DNA of 64,000 nucleotides, taken from Streptomyces sp. NBC_01275. GTDB lineage: Bacteria > Actinomycetota > Actinomycetes > Streptomycetales > Streptomycetaceae. The translations under genes were made by a program, and so were the position numbers. How positions within the stretch are numbered: the stretch's first letter is position 1; the number at the start of each line of letters is the position of its first letter. The notes beneath the pieces are model-generated. The model had not been told where the DNA came from. It searched no databases and saw nothing but the letters and a program-made list of their open reading frames with translations. The DNA lies in NCBI RefSeq assembly GCF_026340655.1, contig NZ_JAPEOZ010000001.1, forward strand, positions 6,076,001-6,140,000, given 5' to 3'. This document shows positions 43,048 through 52,031 of this stretch, one piece after another.

Positions 43048-43953
43048 ATGACAGACATGTCGAGGTTGCTGGCGCCCAGGCTCGCCTACTTCGCCGGGGT
43101 CGCCCGCATGGAGCACGTCACCCGTGCCGCACAGGAGATGCGGGTCCCGCAGTCGACCCTGTCGCGGGCCATGGTCCGCCTCGAACAGGACCTGGGCGTC
43201 GACCTGTTCGCCCGTCGAGGCCGAACCGTCTCCCTCACCCCGGCCGGCCGTACCTTCCTCACCTCCGTCGAGCGGGCCCTCGCCGAGGTCGAGCGGGCCG
43301 CCGAGGAGGTGCGGGCCGACGCCGACGCGGCCACCGGGAAGGTCGCGTTCGGCTTCCTGCACACCATGGGCGCGGAGACGGTCCCCGGCCTCATCCACGC
43401 CTTCCGCGCCGACCACCCCCGCGTCCGCTTCAGCCTCGTCCAGAACTACGGCGAGGCCATGATCGAGCGCCTGCGGGCGGGCGAGCTGGACCTCTGCCTG
43501 ACCTCCCCGGTCCCGGACGCCCCCGACCTCGTCGCCCGCCGCCTCGACGAACAGAAACTGCGCCTCGTCGTCCCCGCGGACCACCGCCTCGCCGCCCGCA
43601 AACGCGTCCGCCTGGCCGAGGCCGCCGACGAAACCTTCGTCACCCTCGAACCCGGCTACGGCCTGCGCCGCATCACCGACGACCTCTGCAAGGAGGCCGG
43701 CTTCCGCCCCCGCATCGCCTTCGAGGGCGAGGAGGCGGAGACACTGCGGGGCCTGGTGGCGGCCGGCCTGGGCGTGGCCCTCCTGCCCCCTCCGGCGGTC
43801 CCCCGCCCCGGAGTGGCCGAACTGACGGTCACCTCCCCAAGGGCCGCAAGAGAAATCGGCGTGGCCTGGCTGGACGGCCACCCGGACACCCCGCCGGTGG
43901 CGGCCTTCAAGAGGTTCTTGTTGTCGAAAAGGGGCAACTTGCTCCCCACGTGA
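43048..43953 (+). CDS. LysR-family regulator
   Basis: 301 residues from ATG 43048; ATG 42991 or 43057 are alternatives. The N-terminal winged helix (about 12-70) has ARMEHVTRAAQEMRVPQSTL and FARRGRTVSLTPAG, and the effector domain (about 95-300) opens with KVAFGFLHTMGAETVPGLIH. It is divergent from the MFS exporter gene with a dyad between, so it probably controls that gene in response to the exported compound. Confidence 0.92.
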   Translation: MTDMSRLLAPRLAYFAGVARMEHVTRAAQEMRVPQSTLSRAMVRLEQDLGVDLFARRGRTVSLTPAGRTFLTSVERALAEVERAAEEVRADADAATGKVAFGFLHTMGAETVPGLIHAFRADHPRVRFSLVQNYGEAMIERLRAGELDLCLTSPVPDAPDLVARRLDEQKLRLVVPADHRLAARKRVRLAEAADETFVTLEPGYGLRRITDDLCKEAGFRPRIAFEGEEAETLRGLVAAGLGVALLPPPAVPRPGVAELTVTSPRAAREIGVAWLDGHPDTPPVAAFKRFLLSKRGNLLPT

Positions 43954-43963
43954 GGGTCGCCTG

Positions 43964-44020
43964 CCCAGGGGCGCGGGGCTGTGTCGACGTGCGGCTCCGC
44001 CGCGTGGGCGCGACCAGCCC
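43964..44020. repeat. Streptomyces dispersed intergenic element (GCGGCTCCGCCGC core)
   Basis: The segment from CCCAGGGGCGCGGGGCT to GGGCGCGACCAGCCC, with the hairpin GCGGC-tcc-GCCGC at 43991-44003, is a sequence I recognise as widely scattered between Streptomyces genes. It lies between the convergent LysR and hydrolase genes and may act as their terminator. Confidence 0.75.
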
Positions 44021-44047
44021 AGGACGGCCGGTACTCCGACCGCAACC

Positions 44048-44812
44048 TCAGCCTCTGCGAATCGACCGCCCGAAGCCGGAGGCGAGCGGCATTCGCAGCC
44101 CCAAAGGCGGCGGAGCCGCCAACGCGTCCTCCACAGGCCGGGCGAACGCCTTCCCGAACAACACCCCCATCACGAAATCCTCCGCGAGCGCCAGCACTTC
44201 ATCCCGGTACTGATGCAACGCATGACCGTCGGAGTGCACTTCGAACCGACACACGTCCCGATTCGCCTTCTTCGCCCGTGAGGCAAGCCGGAACGACAAC
44301 TCGGGATCGCACCGCTGGTCATTCGTGCCGTGCACCATCAACACCCGCCGCCCCACCAACTGCTTCACCGGTTCGGGTGGCGCCGCCACATCCTCCTCCG
44401 GCAGCCAGGGGGCGATCGCCAGGACGGAGTTGACGGCCTCGTGTCCGCCCGCGTGCAGCGCGGCCCGTGCGCCCATGTCGACCCCGACCAGACACACGGG
44501 GACGTCGCCGTAGCGCCGTACGATCTCGTCGGCGGCCCAGGTCGCGTCGGCGGCGAGATGCGCCTCGCTGCCGTTCCAGCCGCGGTAGCGGTAGTGCACG
44601 ACATGGGCGGTCAGGCCCTCCGCGGCGCCCGCGCGCGTGAGCCTTCGCCCCAGCCCACGGACCGAGGCCGTCGCCCACATGGGGGAGGGCCTACGGCTGG
44701 AGACCTCCTCGCCGCCCGGGAGCAGCAACACCGCTCCGCTCACCGCCGTCGGCTCGGGGCCGAGCGCCCTCCCCAGCCGGGCCGTCCGGACCGGCGTCGC
44801 TTGGTGTGCCAT
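44048..44812 (-). CDS. Alpha/beta hydrolase with GxDxG nucleophile elbow
   Basis: 254 residues, starting at ATG 44812. The fold is seen in AVLLLPGGEE, HVVHYRYRGWNGSEAHLAAD, the elbow VCLVGVDMGARAALHAGG, VLMVHGTNDQRCDPELSF (acid) and VHSDGHALHQY (His). The elbow residue is Asp rather than the usual Ser, as in dehalogenases and epoxide hydrolases, although the surrounding sequence looks more like dienelactone-hydrolase-type or acyl esterases. Function unknown; it could also be a non-catalytic member. Confidence 0.8.
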   Translation of the reverse strand: MAHQATPVRTARLGRALGPEPTAVSGAVLLLPGGEEVSSRRPSPMWATASVRGLGRRLTRAGAAEGLTAHVVHYRYRGWNGSEAHLAADATWAADEIVRRYGDVPVCLVGVDMGARAALHAGGHEAVNSVLAIAPWLPEEDVAAPPEPVKQLVGRRVLMVHGTNDQRCDPELSFRLASRAKKANRDVCRFEVHSDGHALHQYRDEVLALAEDFVMGVLFGKAFARPVEDALAAPPPLGLRMPLASGFGRSIRRG

Positions 44813-44897
44813 GACAGAACAGTGTCAGAAGCGCTGGTGTACTCCACCCGTCCGTGCGGTCACCGTTACGTATCGACGGAGTTGTACAGCGCGCCGT

Positions 44898-44909
44898 CTA
44901 CGCGCGTAG
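44898..44909. promoter_or_regulatory. Nucleoside-regulon operator, add
   Basis: Perfect palindrome CTACGCGCGTAG, 16 bp upstream of the adenosine deaminase ATG. At that distance a bound regulator would cover the promoter or the ribosome loading region (AGGAG 44908-44912 overlaps its right arm). Confidence 0.82.
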
Positions 44910-44925
44910 GAGTTAGAGTGCGGAA

Positions 44926-46089
44926 ATGACGAGCCAGACCATCCAGGCGGGCATGACCCCGAGCTCGGACCAGATCCGGCGGGCGCCCAAGGTTCTGCTG
45001 CACGACCATCTCGACGGCGGGCTGCGCCCCGGCACGATCGTCGACCTCGCCCGGGACGCCGGGTACGCCCAACTCCCGGAGACCGACCCCGACAAGCTCG
45101 GCGTCTGGTTCCGGGAGGCCGCCGACTCCGGTTCCCTGGAACGGTACTTGGAGACCTTCTCGCACACCGTCGGCGTGATGCAGACCCGGGACGCGCTGAT
45201 CCGGGTCGCCCGCGAGTGCGCTGAGGACCTCGCCGAGGACGGCGTCGTCTACGCCGAGGTGCGCTACGCCCCCGAGCAGCACCTCGACGGCGGGCTGAGC
45301 CTCGAAGAGGTCGTCGACGCCGTCAACGAGGGCTTCCGTCAGGGTGAGCGGACGGCCCGGGAGAACGGGCGCCGCATCCGCGTCGGCGCCCTGCTCACCG
45401 CCATGCGGCACGCGGCCCGCTCCCTGGAGATCGCCGAACTCGCCAACCGGCACCGCGATCTCGGCGTCGTCGGCTTCGACATCGCCGGCGCGGAGGCGGG
45501 CTTCCCGCCCACCCGGCACCTCGACGCCTTCGAATACCTCAAGCGCGAGAACAACCACTTCACCATCCACGCCGGCGAGGCCTTCGGCCTTCCGTCCATC
45601 TGGCAGGCCCTGCAGTGGTGCGGCGCCGACCGGCTCGGGCACGGGGTGCGCATCATCGACGACATCGAGGTCGCCGCCGACGGCCAGGTGAAGCTCGGCC
45701 GGCTCGCCTCCTACGTCCGCGACAAGCGCATCCCGCTGGAGCTGTGCCCCAGCTCCAACCTCCAGACCGGCGCCGCCGCCTCCTACGCCGAGCACCCCAT
45801 CGGACTGCTGCGCCGGCTCCACTTCCGGGCCACCGTCAACACCGACAACCGCCTGATGTCCGGCACCAGCATGAGCCGTGAATTCGAGCACCTGGTCGAC
45901 GCATTCGGTTATACGCTCGACGACCTGCAATGGTTCTCGGTCAATGCTATGAAGTCAGCATTCATTCCTTTCGATGAACGACTGGCCATGATCAATGACG
46001 TGGTCAAGCCGGGTTATGCCGAGCTGAAGTCCGAATGGCTGTTCCAGCAGACCGCCTCCACCAGCGGTTCCGTCGCCGCGGAGGACTGA
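44926..46089 (+). CDS. add: Adenosine deaminase
   Basis: 387 residues, starting at ATG 44926. Metal and active-site motifs are [14 protein letters not shown] (HxH), [10 protein letters not shown] (metal His and general acid Glu region), DRLGHGVRI and [14 protein letters not shown] (metal Asp). It converts (deoxy)adenosine to (deoxy)inosine, the substrate of purine nucleoside phosphorylase encoded at 62804-63628. The sixth perfect-type operator set places it in the same regulon as the transporter, deoC and deoD. Confidence 0.95.
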   Translation: MTSQTIQAGMTPSSDQIRRAPKVLLHDHLDGGLRPGTIVDLARDAGYAQLPETDPDKLGVWFREAADSGSLERYLETFSHTVGVMQTRDALIRVARECAEDLAEDGVVYAEVRYAPEQHLDGGLSLEEVVDAVNEGFRQGERTARENGRRIRVGALLTAMRHAARSLEIAELANRHRDLGVVGFDIAGAEAGFPPTRHLDAFEYLKRENNHFTIHAGEAFGLPSIWQALQWCGADRLGHGVRIIDDIEVAADGQVKLGRLASYVRDKRIPLELCPSSNLQTGAAASYAEHPIGLLRRLHFRATVNTDNRLMSGTSMSREFEHLVDAFGYTLDDLQWFSVNAMKSAFIPFDERLAMINDVVKPGYAELKSEWLFQQTASTSGSVAAED

Positions 46090-46109
46090 TCGCGGGATTT
46101 TCGTTCCCT

Positions 46110-46146
46110 GAAATGCGGGCGGGTGTTCACCATCCGTCCGCATTTC
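46110..46146. terminator. Terminator after add
   Basis: A 16-bp stem with two G-T wobbles pairs 46110-46125 (GAAATGCGGGCGGGTG) with 46131-46146 (CATCCGTCCGCATTTC) around a 5-nt loop. It begins 21 bp after the add stop. Confidence 0.85.
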
Positions 46147-46228
46147 GATGTTTGCGGCGGGCCCCTTCCCGTGTTTACGGTCGTGGACCGCTCAAGTTCC
46201 CCGTATCCCATTCGAGGACGCATTCATC

Positions 46229-46582
46229 ATGAAGCAGTCTGCTGCCAAGACCCTCGGCGTCGCCGCTCTCGGCGCCGCCATCGCCGCCGTCGGTGCGGGC
46301 GCCGCCAACGCCGCCCCGTCCCTCCCGGACGCCGCGCAGACGCTGGACGGCGTCACCAAGACGCTCCCGGCGGAGAACGTCGCCAAGGCGCTGCCGGGCG
46401 CCGGTGAGGCGCTGGCACAGGCCCAGCCGGCGCTCGGGGCGGGCCTGGCCGCCGCTCAGCCGGTCGCCGAGAAGATCCTCGCCGACGGCCCCACCGCGCC
46501 GGTCGCCGGTCTGCTCGGCGGCCTGCCGCTGAAGGGCCTGCCCACGCACGGTCTGCCGGTGAACGGCATTCCGCTGGGCTGA
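46229..46582 (+). CDS. Small secreted Ala/Gly/Pro-rich protein
   Basis: 117 residues, starting at ATG 46229 with GAGGA at 46214-46218. A signal peptide (MKQSAAKTLGVAALGAAIAA...) with a likely cleavage after ANA near residue 29. The mature part is a low-complexity helical protein ending LKGLPTHGLPVNGIPLG. Similar short secreted proteins are common in Streptomyces and are often annotated only as hypothetical or ATP-binding protein; a second one lies at 54234-54641. It contains no Cys and no chaplin or rodlin motif. Confidence 0.82.
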   Translation: MKQSAAKTLGVAALGAAIAAVGAGAANAAPSLPDAAQTLDGVTKTLPAENVAKALPGAGEALAQAQPALGAGLAAAQPVAEKILADGPTAPVAGLLGGLPLKGLPTHGLPVNGIPLG

Positions 46583-46634
46583 GCTCGGCCGAGTCCGGCT
46601 GGGCCGAGCCCGACCGAGCCGCGTCACGCCCACG

Positions 46635-46688
46635 ACGCCGTGTCACGCACAGACGCCGTGTCACGCACAGACGTCGCGCCACGCACAC
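46635..46688. repeat. Three 18-bp tandem repeats in a 3' region
   Basis: Units at 46635, 46653 (identical to the first: ACGCCGTGTCACGCACAG) and 46671 (diverged) lie downstream of the small secreted protein gene and before a terminator. No coding function is apparent. Confidence 0.8.
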
Positions 46689-46692
46689 GCTG

Positions 46693-46727
46693 CAGGGGCG
46701 CGCCCGGAAGAACCGGGCGCGCCCCTG
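46693..46727. terminator. Perfect 15-bp bidirectional terminator
   Basis: CAGGGGCGCGCCCGG (46693-46707) pairs perfectly with CCGGGCGCGCCCCTG (46713-46727) around an AAGAA loop, between the convergent secreted-protein and PspC genes. Confidence 0.93.
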
Positions 46728-46749
46728 ACGGCGTTCTGTGCGTCGGCCG

Positions 46750-46950
46750 TCACCAGGCCGTGCGCGCCTTGTCCTCCGAGGGCAGCAGCACCCACAGCGC
46801 TATGTAGAGCAGGAACTGCGGGCCGGGCAGCAGGCAGGAGAGCAGGAAGATCACGCGCATCGTCGTCGCGGAGGTGCCGAAGCGGCGGGCCAGCGCGGCG
46901 CACACTCCGCCGATCATGCGGCCGTTGGTGGGGCGGGCGAGGCTGGACAT
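46750..46950 (-). CDS. PspC-domain small membrane protein
   Basis: 66 residues, starting at ATG 46950 with AAGGAG upstream. LARPTNGRMIGGVCAALARR and MRVIFLLSCLLPGPQFLLYI form a single PspC domain with one membrane hairpin. PspC proteins work in envelope-stress signalling in enteric bacteria; single-domain versions in Streptomyces have no fixed role. Confidence 0.9.
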   Translation of the reverse strand: MSSLARPTNGRMIGGVCAALARRFGTSATTMRVIFLLSCLLPGPQFLLYIALWVLLPSEDKARTAW

Positions 46951-47045
46951 CTGCGGCTCCTTCGTGAGCGTCTGTCGGAGGCGGCCCCTGTGCGCCGCTC
47001 CATCTGTCTTCAACGCTACGGAGACGAAGGGGACGAAGCGTCGCT

Positions 47046-47597
47046 CTACGGGGCGATCCCCACCCTGGGAATCCTCGGGGTCCGACCCTGAGCCGCCTCC
47101 TCCTGACGGACCGCGGCCAGCCCCCGCCGCTCCTCCTTGCGGCGCAGCCGCGCCCGGACCGCCGGCACCACCGCGGTGTGCGCGAGGGCCACGCCCACGG
47201 TGTTCAGCAGCAGCGCGTCGACGTCCACGACCTGGCCGGGCACCCCGGTCTGCAACAGCGTGATGCCCAGCGACAGCAGGGCCCCCGCCGCGACCGTACG
47301 GAGCAGGGAGGCCAGCGGCGAGACATGGAGCCTGCCGTGCACCAGCGGCAGCAGCACGCCCAGCGGGGCGAGCAGCCCCAGCCCCGCGCCGATCCGCCGG
47401 GCCGCCCCGGGCCAGCCCAGCGCCAGATCGGCGCGGATCCCGGCGAACGGATGCAGGTTGGCGGGCATCACCCAGGGAACGGACAGCGGGCGCAGCGTGA
47501 CCCAGGCGACGAGCACGAGGTGGGCGGCCAGGAGGAGAATCCCGGCCGCACGGATGCGGATCGCGGCGCTGCCGCCGATGGAGCCTTGACGCTGCAC
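47046..47597 (-). CDS. VanZ-family membrane protein
   Basis: 183 residues, GTG start at 47597. Four to five membrane segments with the VanZ pattern: TLRPLSVPWVMPANLHPFAG, LLAPLGVLLPLVHGR, and VVDVDALLLNTVGVALAH. VanZ itself gives low-level teicoplanin resistance, but most family members are uncharacterised; the basic C-terminal tail is variable. Confidence 0.87.
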   Translation of the reverse strand: MQRQGSIGGSAAIRIRAAGILLLAAHLVLVAWVTLRPLSVPWVMPANLHPFAGIRADLALGWPGAARRIGAGLGLLAPLGVLLPLVHGRLHVSPLASLLRTVAAGALLSLGITLLQTGVPGQVVDVDALLLNTVGVALAHTAVVPAVRARLRRKEERRGLAAVRQEEAAQGRTPRIPRVGIAP

Positions 47598-47760
47598 GAC
47601 CCCCTAGACGCACCCCCCGGCACGATCGGTTCCGGCTCCCCGCCCGCCACCCGCGCGCGCCCCCGCCGCCCCTGTCCGCAGCCGCCCCCTCACCCGACGG
47701 TGACCTGCGACGACGACAACTCGGGCGCACTGCATGAGTCGTCCGCCACACCGCGCGCCT

Positions 47761-47847
47761 GCACGAGCCCTGCACGCCTGCACGAGCCCCTGCGCCCGCA
47801 CGAGCCCCCGCGCGCCCGCACGAGCACCCGCACAGGCCCGCACGAGC
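47761..47847. repeat. Five dispersed GCACGAGC repeats
   Basis: The 8-mer GCACGAGC occurs at 47761, 47780, 47798, 47818 and 47840, spaced 18-22 bp, in the 262-bp gap (47598-47859) between afsQ3 and the VanZ gene. Spacing drifts, so this is an eroded tandem array. The gap also runs open on the minus strand as a low-complexity ORF that I do not believe. Confidence 0.7.
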
Positions 47848-47859
47848 CTCTGCAGGCCC

Positions 47860-48585
47860 TCAGCCGCCCTCCGTGACCTCCGTCGACGGGGGCTCCGTGC
47901 TCCCGGGGCGGGAGCGGACCTCGTCCGTGCACTCGTAGCGGCGCAGCGGTTCGCCGCCGGGGCCGCCGAGGATCACCGAGCCGTCGCCCTCGGCCGCCGC
48001 CGAGTCGGAGAAGGTGCAGACGAGCTGCGCGAGGGCGTACGAGGTGAGGTCGCGGGGCGGAGTGCTCAGCCGCAGCGCGTCCTCGGGGTCCTTCGCGGCC
48101 GGGCCGCCCACCGTCATGCCGCCGCGCACGTCGGTGGTGTACCCGGCCTCCTTCTCGGCCGCCGACGGCGACTCGGCGAGCTGGTCGAGCAGGCCCTGCG
48201 CCACCAGCGCGCGCCGCTGGGAGTCGGCCGCGCCCTCCGGCACCCGTACCGCCCGGTCCACGGCCACCAGCGACGAGCCGCACAGCAGGAACACCTGCAC
48301 CGGCACGCCCGCGCGCGCGGACTGCGCCGAGATGTCCGGCTCGGCGAGCGAGCAGCGCACCCGGGAGGGCGCGGCCCCGAAGTCGGTCGGCACCTCGGTG
48401 GCCCGGATCCCGCAGCCGGTCAGCAGCGCGGCCAGGACGGGCAGGGCGAGCAGCCGCCGTACGGTCGCACGGTGCGCGCCCGTACGGCCGGCGCGCGGCT
48501 GCGCGGTCATCGGGGCGGCCGTAGGAGCCGTAGGGGCCTGAGAAGCCGTGGGAGCGGTCGTGCGCGCGGTGGTGCGGGCCCTCAT
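47860..48585 (-). CDS. afsQ3: AfsQ3 lipoprotein of the AfsQ signalling operon
   Basis: 241 residues, starting at ATG 48585, which overlaps the afsQ2 stop (ATGA). A long basic N-region precedes the signal peptide LLALPVLAALLTGCG, where LTGC is a lipobox at about residue 54-57. The mature part contains VFLLCGSSLVAVDRAVRVPE and YALAQLVCTFSD and looks like a GerM/sporulation-type accessory lipoprotein. By position it is AfsQ3, the accessory lipoprotein of the AfsQ1/Q2 system; from memory its role is modulatory and poorly defined. ATG codons further in would give a shorter leader. Confidence 0.85.
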   Translation of the reverse strand: MRARTTARTTAPTASQAPTAPTAAPMTAQPRAGRTGAHRATVRRLLALPVLAALLTGCGIRATEVPTDFGAAPSRVRCSLAEPDISAQSARAGVPVQVFLLCGSSLVAVDRAVRVPEGAADSQRRALVAQGLLDQLAESPSAAEKEAGYTTDVRGGMTVGGPAAKDPEDALRLSTPPRDLTSYALAQLVCTFSDSAAAEGDGSVILGGPGGEPLRRYECTDEVRSRPGSTEPPSTEVTEGG

Positions 48586-50195
48586 ACGTAGTCCCCCTTG
48601 TCCTGCACGGGCTGCACGGGCTGTTCGCCCGGCTCCCCGTGCTCCCCGTGCTCGCCCGGTTCGCCGTCCCGCGTCGGATCGGAGGCGTCGTCCCGGGGCA
48701 GCCGCAGGGTGAACACCGCTCCGCCCTCGGGGGAGTTGGCGGCGGTGATCTCGCCGCCGTGGATGTGGGCGTTCTCCAGGGCGATGGACAGGCCGAGCCC
48801 GCTGCCCTCGGAGCGCGGCCGGGAGGCGCTCGCCTTGTAGAACCGGTCGAAGACGTGCGGCAGCACCTCCTCGGGGATGCCGGGCCCGTGGTCGCGCACC
48901 GCGATGACGACCTCGTCGTCCGCCGCCGCCACCGACACCCGCACCGGCGAACCGCCGTGCTTGAGCGCGTTGCCGATGAGGTTGGCGAGGATCACGTCCA
49001 GCCGACGCGGGTCGAGCCGGGCGTGGATGCCCCGCTCGGCGTCCAGGTCGACCGCGTCCAGCCAGGCGCGCGCGTCGATGCAGGCGGTGATCTGGTCGAC
49101 GACGTCGACGTCGTCCAGGACCAGCCGCGCCGTGCCGGCGTCGAAGCGGGTGACCTCCATCAGGTTCTCTACGAGGTTGTTCAGCCGCAGCGTCTCGCTG
49201 ACCACCAGCCGCACGGCCGGCTCGATCATCGGGTCGATGCTGCCCGACTCGGCGTCCAGCTCCTCCTCCAGCACCTCCGTGACGGCGGTGATGGCGGTCA
49301 GCGGCGTACGCAGCTCGTGCGACATGTCGGCGACGAACCGGCGCGAGGCCTCGTCGCGGGCGGCCATGTCGTCCACCCGCTTCTCCAGCGCCTCCGCCGC
49401 ACGGTTGAACGTCCGTGCCAGGTCGGCGAGTTCGTCGGTCCCCGACACCCGCAGCCGGGTGTCGAGCCGCCCCTCGCCGAGCCGCCGGGCGGCCACCCCC
49501 AGCCGGTGCACCGGCTTCAGCACGGTGGTCGCGGCGGCCTGCGCGAGCAGCGCGGCGCCGATCAGGGCGAGCGCGGTGGCGATCCCCAGCGACCAGGCCA
49601 GCGAGTTGAGGTCCTTGGCCTCCGGCTCCAGCGACTTGCGCATGTACCCGGTCGGCCCGCCCCCGATCACCTTGGTCCCGGCCACCAGATACGGCGTCCC
49701 GTGGTCGACGACCCGCTGCCAGTACAGGTGGTACGGGGACTTGTTGCCGCCCGTGACGTCCTGCTTCTTGTTCACCGCCCGGCGCAGCGAGTCGGGCACG
49801 TCCTCCAGCGAGAACCCGTTCAGCCCGCCGGAGTTGCCGTACACCGTGCGGCCGCCGGAGTCCTCGCCGACGAGCAGCACGCTGAAGCGCTGGCTGCTGT
49901 TGGCCATCTGCCCGGCGGTGTGCTGGAGCTCGTCCTGCGAGGGATCCGCGGGCAGCGAACCCGCCCGGTTCTGCATCTCCTGCTCGAAGTCCCGCAGCAC
50001 CGCGCCCTGGGTACGGGTGAGCACGGCCTCGCGGTTGAGCCAGTAGGCGATGCCGGACGCGGAGACGGCGGCGGTCAGCGACACCAGCCCGAAGACCACG
50101 ACGAGGCGCAGCCGCAGGCTGGTGAAGCGCAGCCGTGACAACTTTCCCTTGCGCACCGCGGACCAGCCGCGGGACTCCTCCTGCGGTGGTGTCAC
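48582..50195 (-). CDS. afsQ2: Sensor histidine kinase AfsQ2
   Basis: 537 residues; GTG at 50195 overlaps the afsQ1 stop (GTGA). Two membrane segments (about 33-55 and 185-210) flank an extracytoplasmic sensor domain; HAMP (about 210-265) follows, then the phosphoacceptor His293 in VADMSHELRTPL and an ATPase domain with NLIGNALKHGG, VRDHGPGIPEE and GLGLSIALENAHIHGGEI. Length and operon order match S. coelicolor AfsQ2, which responds to nitrogen source and affects antibiotic production. The C-terminal 30 residues are a Gly/Glu/Pro low-complexity tail. Confidence 0.94.
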   Translation of the reverse strand: MTPPQEESRGWSAVRKGKLSRLRFTSLRLRLVVVFGLVSLTAAVSASGIAYWLNREAVLTRTQGAVLRDFEQEMQNRAGSLPADPSQDELQHTAGQMANSSQRFSVLLVGEDSGGRTVYGNSGGLNGFSLEDVPDSLRRAVNKKQDVTGGNKSPYHLYWQRVVDHGTPYLVAGTKVIGGGPTGYMRKSLEPEAKDLNSLAWSLGIATALALIGAALLAQAAATTVLKPVHRLGVAARRLGEGRLDTRLRVSGTDELADLARTFNRAAEALEKRVDDMAARDEASRRFVADMSHELRTPLTAITAVTEVLEEELDAESGSIDPMIEPAVRLVVSETLRLNNLVENLMEVTRFDAGTARLVLDDVDVVDQITACIDARAWLDAVDLDAERGIHARLDPRRLDVILANLIGNALKHGGSPVRVSVAAADDEVVIAVRDHGPGIPEEVLPHVFDRFYKASASRPRSEGSGLGLSIALENAHIHGGEITAANSPEGGAVFTLRLPRDDASDPTRDGEPGEHGEHGEPGEQPVQPVQDKGDYV

Positions 50196-50869
50196 TGAGG
50201 AGTGTCCAGGCGGTAACCGACGCCCCGCACGGTACGGATGAGGGTCGGCGACGACGGCACGTCCTCGACCTTGGCACGCAGCCGCTGGACACAGGCGTCC
50301 ACCAGGCGGGAGTCGCCGAGGTAGTCGTGTTCCCACACCAGCCGCAGCAACTGCTGCCGGGACAGGGCCTGTCCGGGCCGCCGGCTCAGTTCGAGCAGCA
50401 GCCTGAGCTCGGTCGGGGTGAGCTGGAGGTCCTCGCCGTTCTTCGTCACCGTCATCGCCGCACGGTCGATGACGAGGCTGCCGAAGGTCGCCGCGTCGCT
50501 CGACTCGCGCTCGCCGCGCCGCAGCACGGCCCGGATCCGGGCGTCCAGCACCCGGCCCTGCACGGGTTTCACGACGTAGTCGTCGGCGCCGGACTCCAGC
50601 CCGACGACCACGTCGATGTCGTCGCTGCGCGCGGTGAGCAGAATGATCGGCAGCTGGTCGGTGCGCCGGATACGACGGCACACCTCGAAACCGTCGATGC
50701 CGGGCAGCATCACGTCCAGAACGATCAGATCCGGCCGCTGCTCGCGCAACAGCTTCAGACCGTCCTCACCGCTCGCAGCGGTCGCCACGCGGTGCCCCTG
50801 GCGCGTCAGTGAGAGCTCCAGGGCCGTACGGATGGCGTCGTCGTCCTCGATCAGCAACAGGGAAGGCAC
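50192..50869 (-). CDS. afsQ1: Response regulator AfsQ1
   Basis: 225 residues from GTG 50869, the same length as S. coelicolor AfsQ1; ATG 50887 would overlap the upstream gene and lacks a ribosome binding site. The receiver domain has acidic cluster IEDDDAIR, phospho-Asp52 in IVLDVMLPGIDG, and KPVQ. The OmpR/PhoB winged helix is C-terminal (LTPTELRLLLELSRRPGQAL, DSRLVDACVQRLRAKVED). It activates sigQ and antibiotic and nitrogen genes in S. coelicolor through GTnAC-N6-GTnAC sites. Here it starts only 4 bp after a methyltransferase gene. Confidence 0.96.
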   Translation of the reverse strand: MPSLLLIEDDDAIRTALELSLTRQGHRVATAASGEDGLKLLREQRPDLIVLDVMLPGIDGFEVCRRIRRTDQLPIILLTARSDDIDVVVGLESGADDYVVKPVQGRVLDARIRAVLRRGERESSDAATFGSLVIDRAAMTVTKNGEDLQLTPTELRLLLELSRRPGQALSRQQLLRLVWEHDYLGDSRLVDACVQRLRAKVEDVPSSPTLIRTVRGVGYRLDTPQ

Positions 50870-50873
50870 GGGC

Positions 50874-52031
50874 TCATTCTGGCCCATGGAGGGGCTGTCG
50901 TTCGACCTGTGGGGTGGGGCTCAGACGCCAGAGGGAGGTGGTTTCCGCGGCGCGGGCGGCGTGCAGGGGGTCGGAGGCGTCCCGCGCACGCCGGTGCCGG
51001 GGCCTCGCATCCGCCGTGCCGACGACCCGCAGACCTGCGGTTTCGATGAGTTCGAGCAGCTCGGCGCGGGTACGCAGGCCGAGGTGTTCGGCAAGATCGG
51101 ACAGCACCAGCCAGCCCTCCCCGCCGGGCCGCAGATGCTCCACGAGACCTGCCAGGAACCCGCGCAGCATCGCCCCGTCCTCGTCGTAGACCCCCATTTC
51201 CAGAGCGGCGACCGCCCGACCGGGCAGCCACGGCGGATTGCAGACCACCAGATCGGCCCGGTTTGTCGGATACAGCCCGGGTGACGCGGCCACCTCGATC
51301 CGTCCGCCCAGACCCAGTCGGCGGGCGTTGTCCTCGGCGCAGGCCAGCGCGCGCGGGTTGGCGTCGGTGGCCACGACCCGGCCGACGCCCCGGCGTGCCA
51401 GCACCGCGGCGAGCACGCCGGTGCCGACGCCGAGGTCGAACGCGACGGCTCCGCCCGGGTCCGCCCGGACCGCCGGGGGCAGCGGCGCCTGCGCCACCAG
51501 GTCGACGTACTCGCCGCGCACCGGCGCGAACACGCCGTAGTGGGGATGGATCCGGTCCCCCAGCGCGGGCACCTCGACGCCCTTCAGTCGCCACTGGTGG
51601 GCGCCGATCACGCCGAGCAGTTCCCGCAGGGGGACCGTCGAGGTCCCGGCCGGCGGGCCGTACGCCGCGCGGCACGCCTCGCGCACGTCCGGGGCCCGGC
51701 GCAGCGCCACCGTGTAGTCGTCGGTCAGTTCGACGAGCAGCCGGTCCAGGACCTGGGCCCGGCGGGCACGCGCCCGCCGCTCGCGGCGGAAGGCGTCGGC
51801 GAGCGAGCCGACGGCGGACGCCTGCCGCCCGTCCGTCCGGTCCGTACGACGTTTCATCGCCGCCAGCAACTGGCGGCCGTTGTGGAAGTCGCCCCGCCAC
51901 AGCAGGGACGTGCCCGCGCAGGCCAGGCGGTGTGCGGCGGCGGCCCGCAACCGGTCGTCGGCGACGACGACAGAGCCCTCGTCGGGAGCGGCGGAAACAC
52001 CGGGAAACGCAGGAGACTCGGGAAACACCAC
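50874..52031 (-). CDS. Class I SAM-dependent methyltransferase (HemK/PrmC-like NPPW)
   Basis: 385 residues, starting at ATG 52031. An N-terminal helical region (about 1-120) precedes an SAM-binding Rossmann core: AFDLGVGTGVLAAVLARRG (motif I), VVATDANPRALACAEDNARR (motif II) and ADLVVCNPPWLPG (motif IV NPPW). NPPY/W marks N- or Q-methyltransferases of nucleic acids or release factors. The stop is 4 bp before afsQ1, so it could share a transcript with the AfsQ operon. The start is divergent from sigQ. Confidence 0.88.
   Translation of the reverse strand: MVFPESPAFPGVSAAPDEGSVVVADDRLRAAAAHRLACAGTSLLWRGDFHNGRQLLAAMKRRTDRTDGRQASAVGSLADAFRRERRARARRAQVLDRLLVELTDDYTVALRRAPDVREACRAAYGPPAGTSTVPLRELLGVIGAHQWRLKGVEVPALGDRIHPHYGVFAPVRGEYVDLVAQAPLPPAVRADPGGAVAFDLGVGTGVLAAVLARRGVGRVVATDANPRALACAEDNARRLGLGGRIEVAASPGLYPTNRADLVVCNPPWLPGRAVAALEMGVYDEDGAMLRGFLAGLVEHLRPGGEGWLVLSDLAEHLGLRTRAELLELIETAGLRVVGTADARPRHRRARDASDPLHAARAAETTSLWRLSPTPQVERQPLHGPE

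Noticed and set aside
46229..46582. Small secreted protein as a chaplin or rodlin
   Set aside because: It lacks the chaplin domain, Cys pairs and rodlin composition.
47604..47843. Possible small minus-strand protein in the afsQ3-VanZ gap
   Set aside because: The translation consists of the GCACGAGC repeat read through, with no ribosome binding site or recognisable domain.
47761..47847. CRISPR-like array from evenly spaced GCACGAGC
   Set aside because: Repeats are only 8 bp, spacing is 18-22 bp and no cas genes are present.
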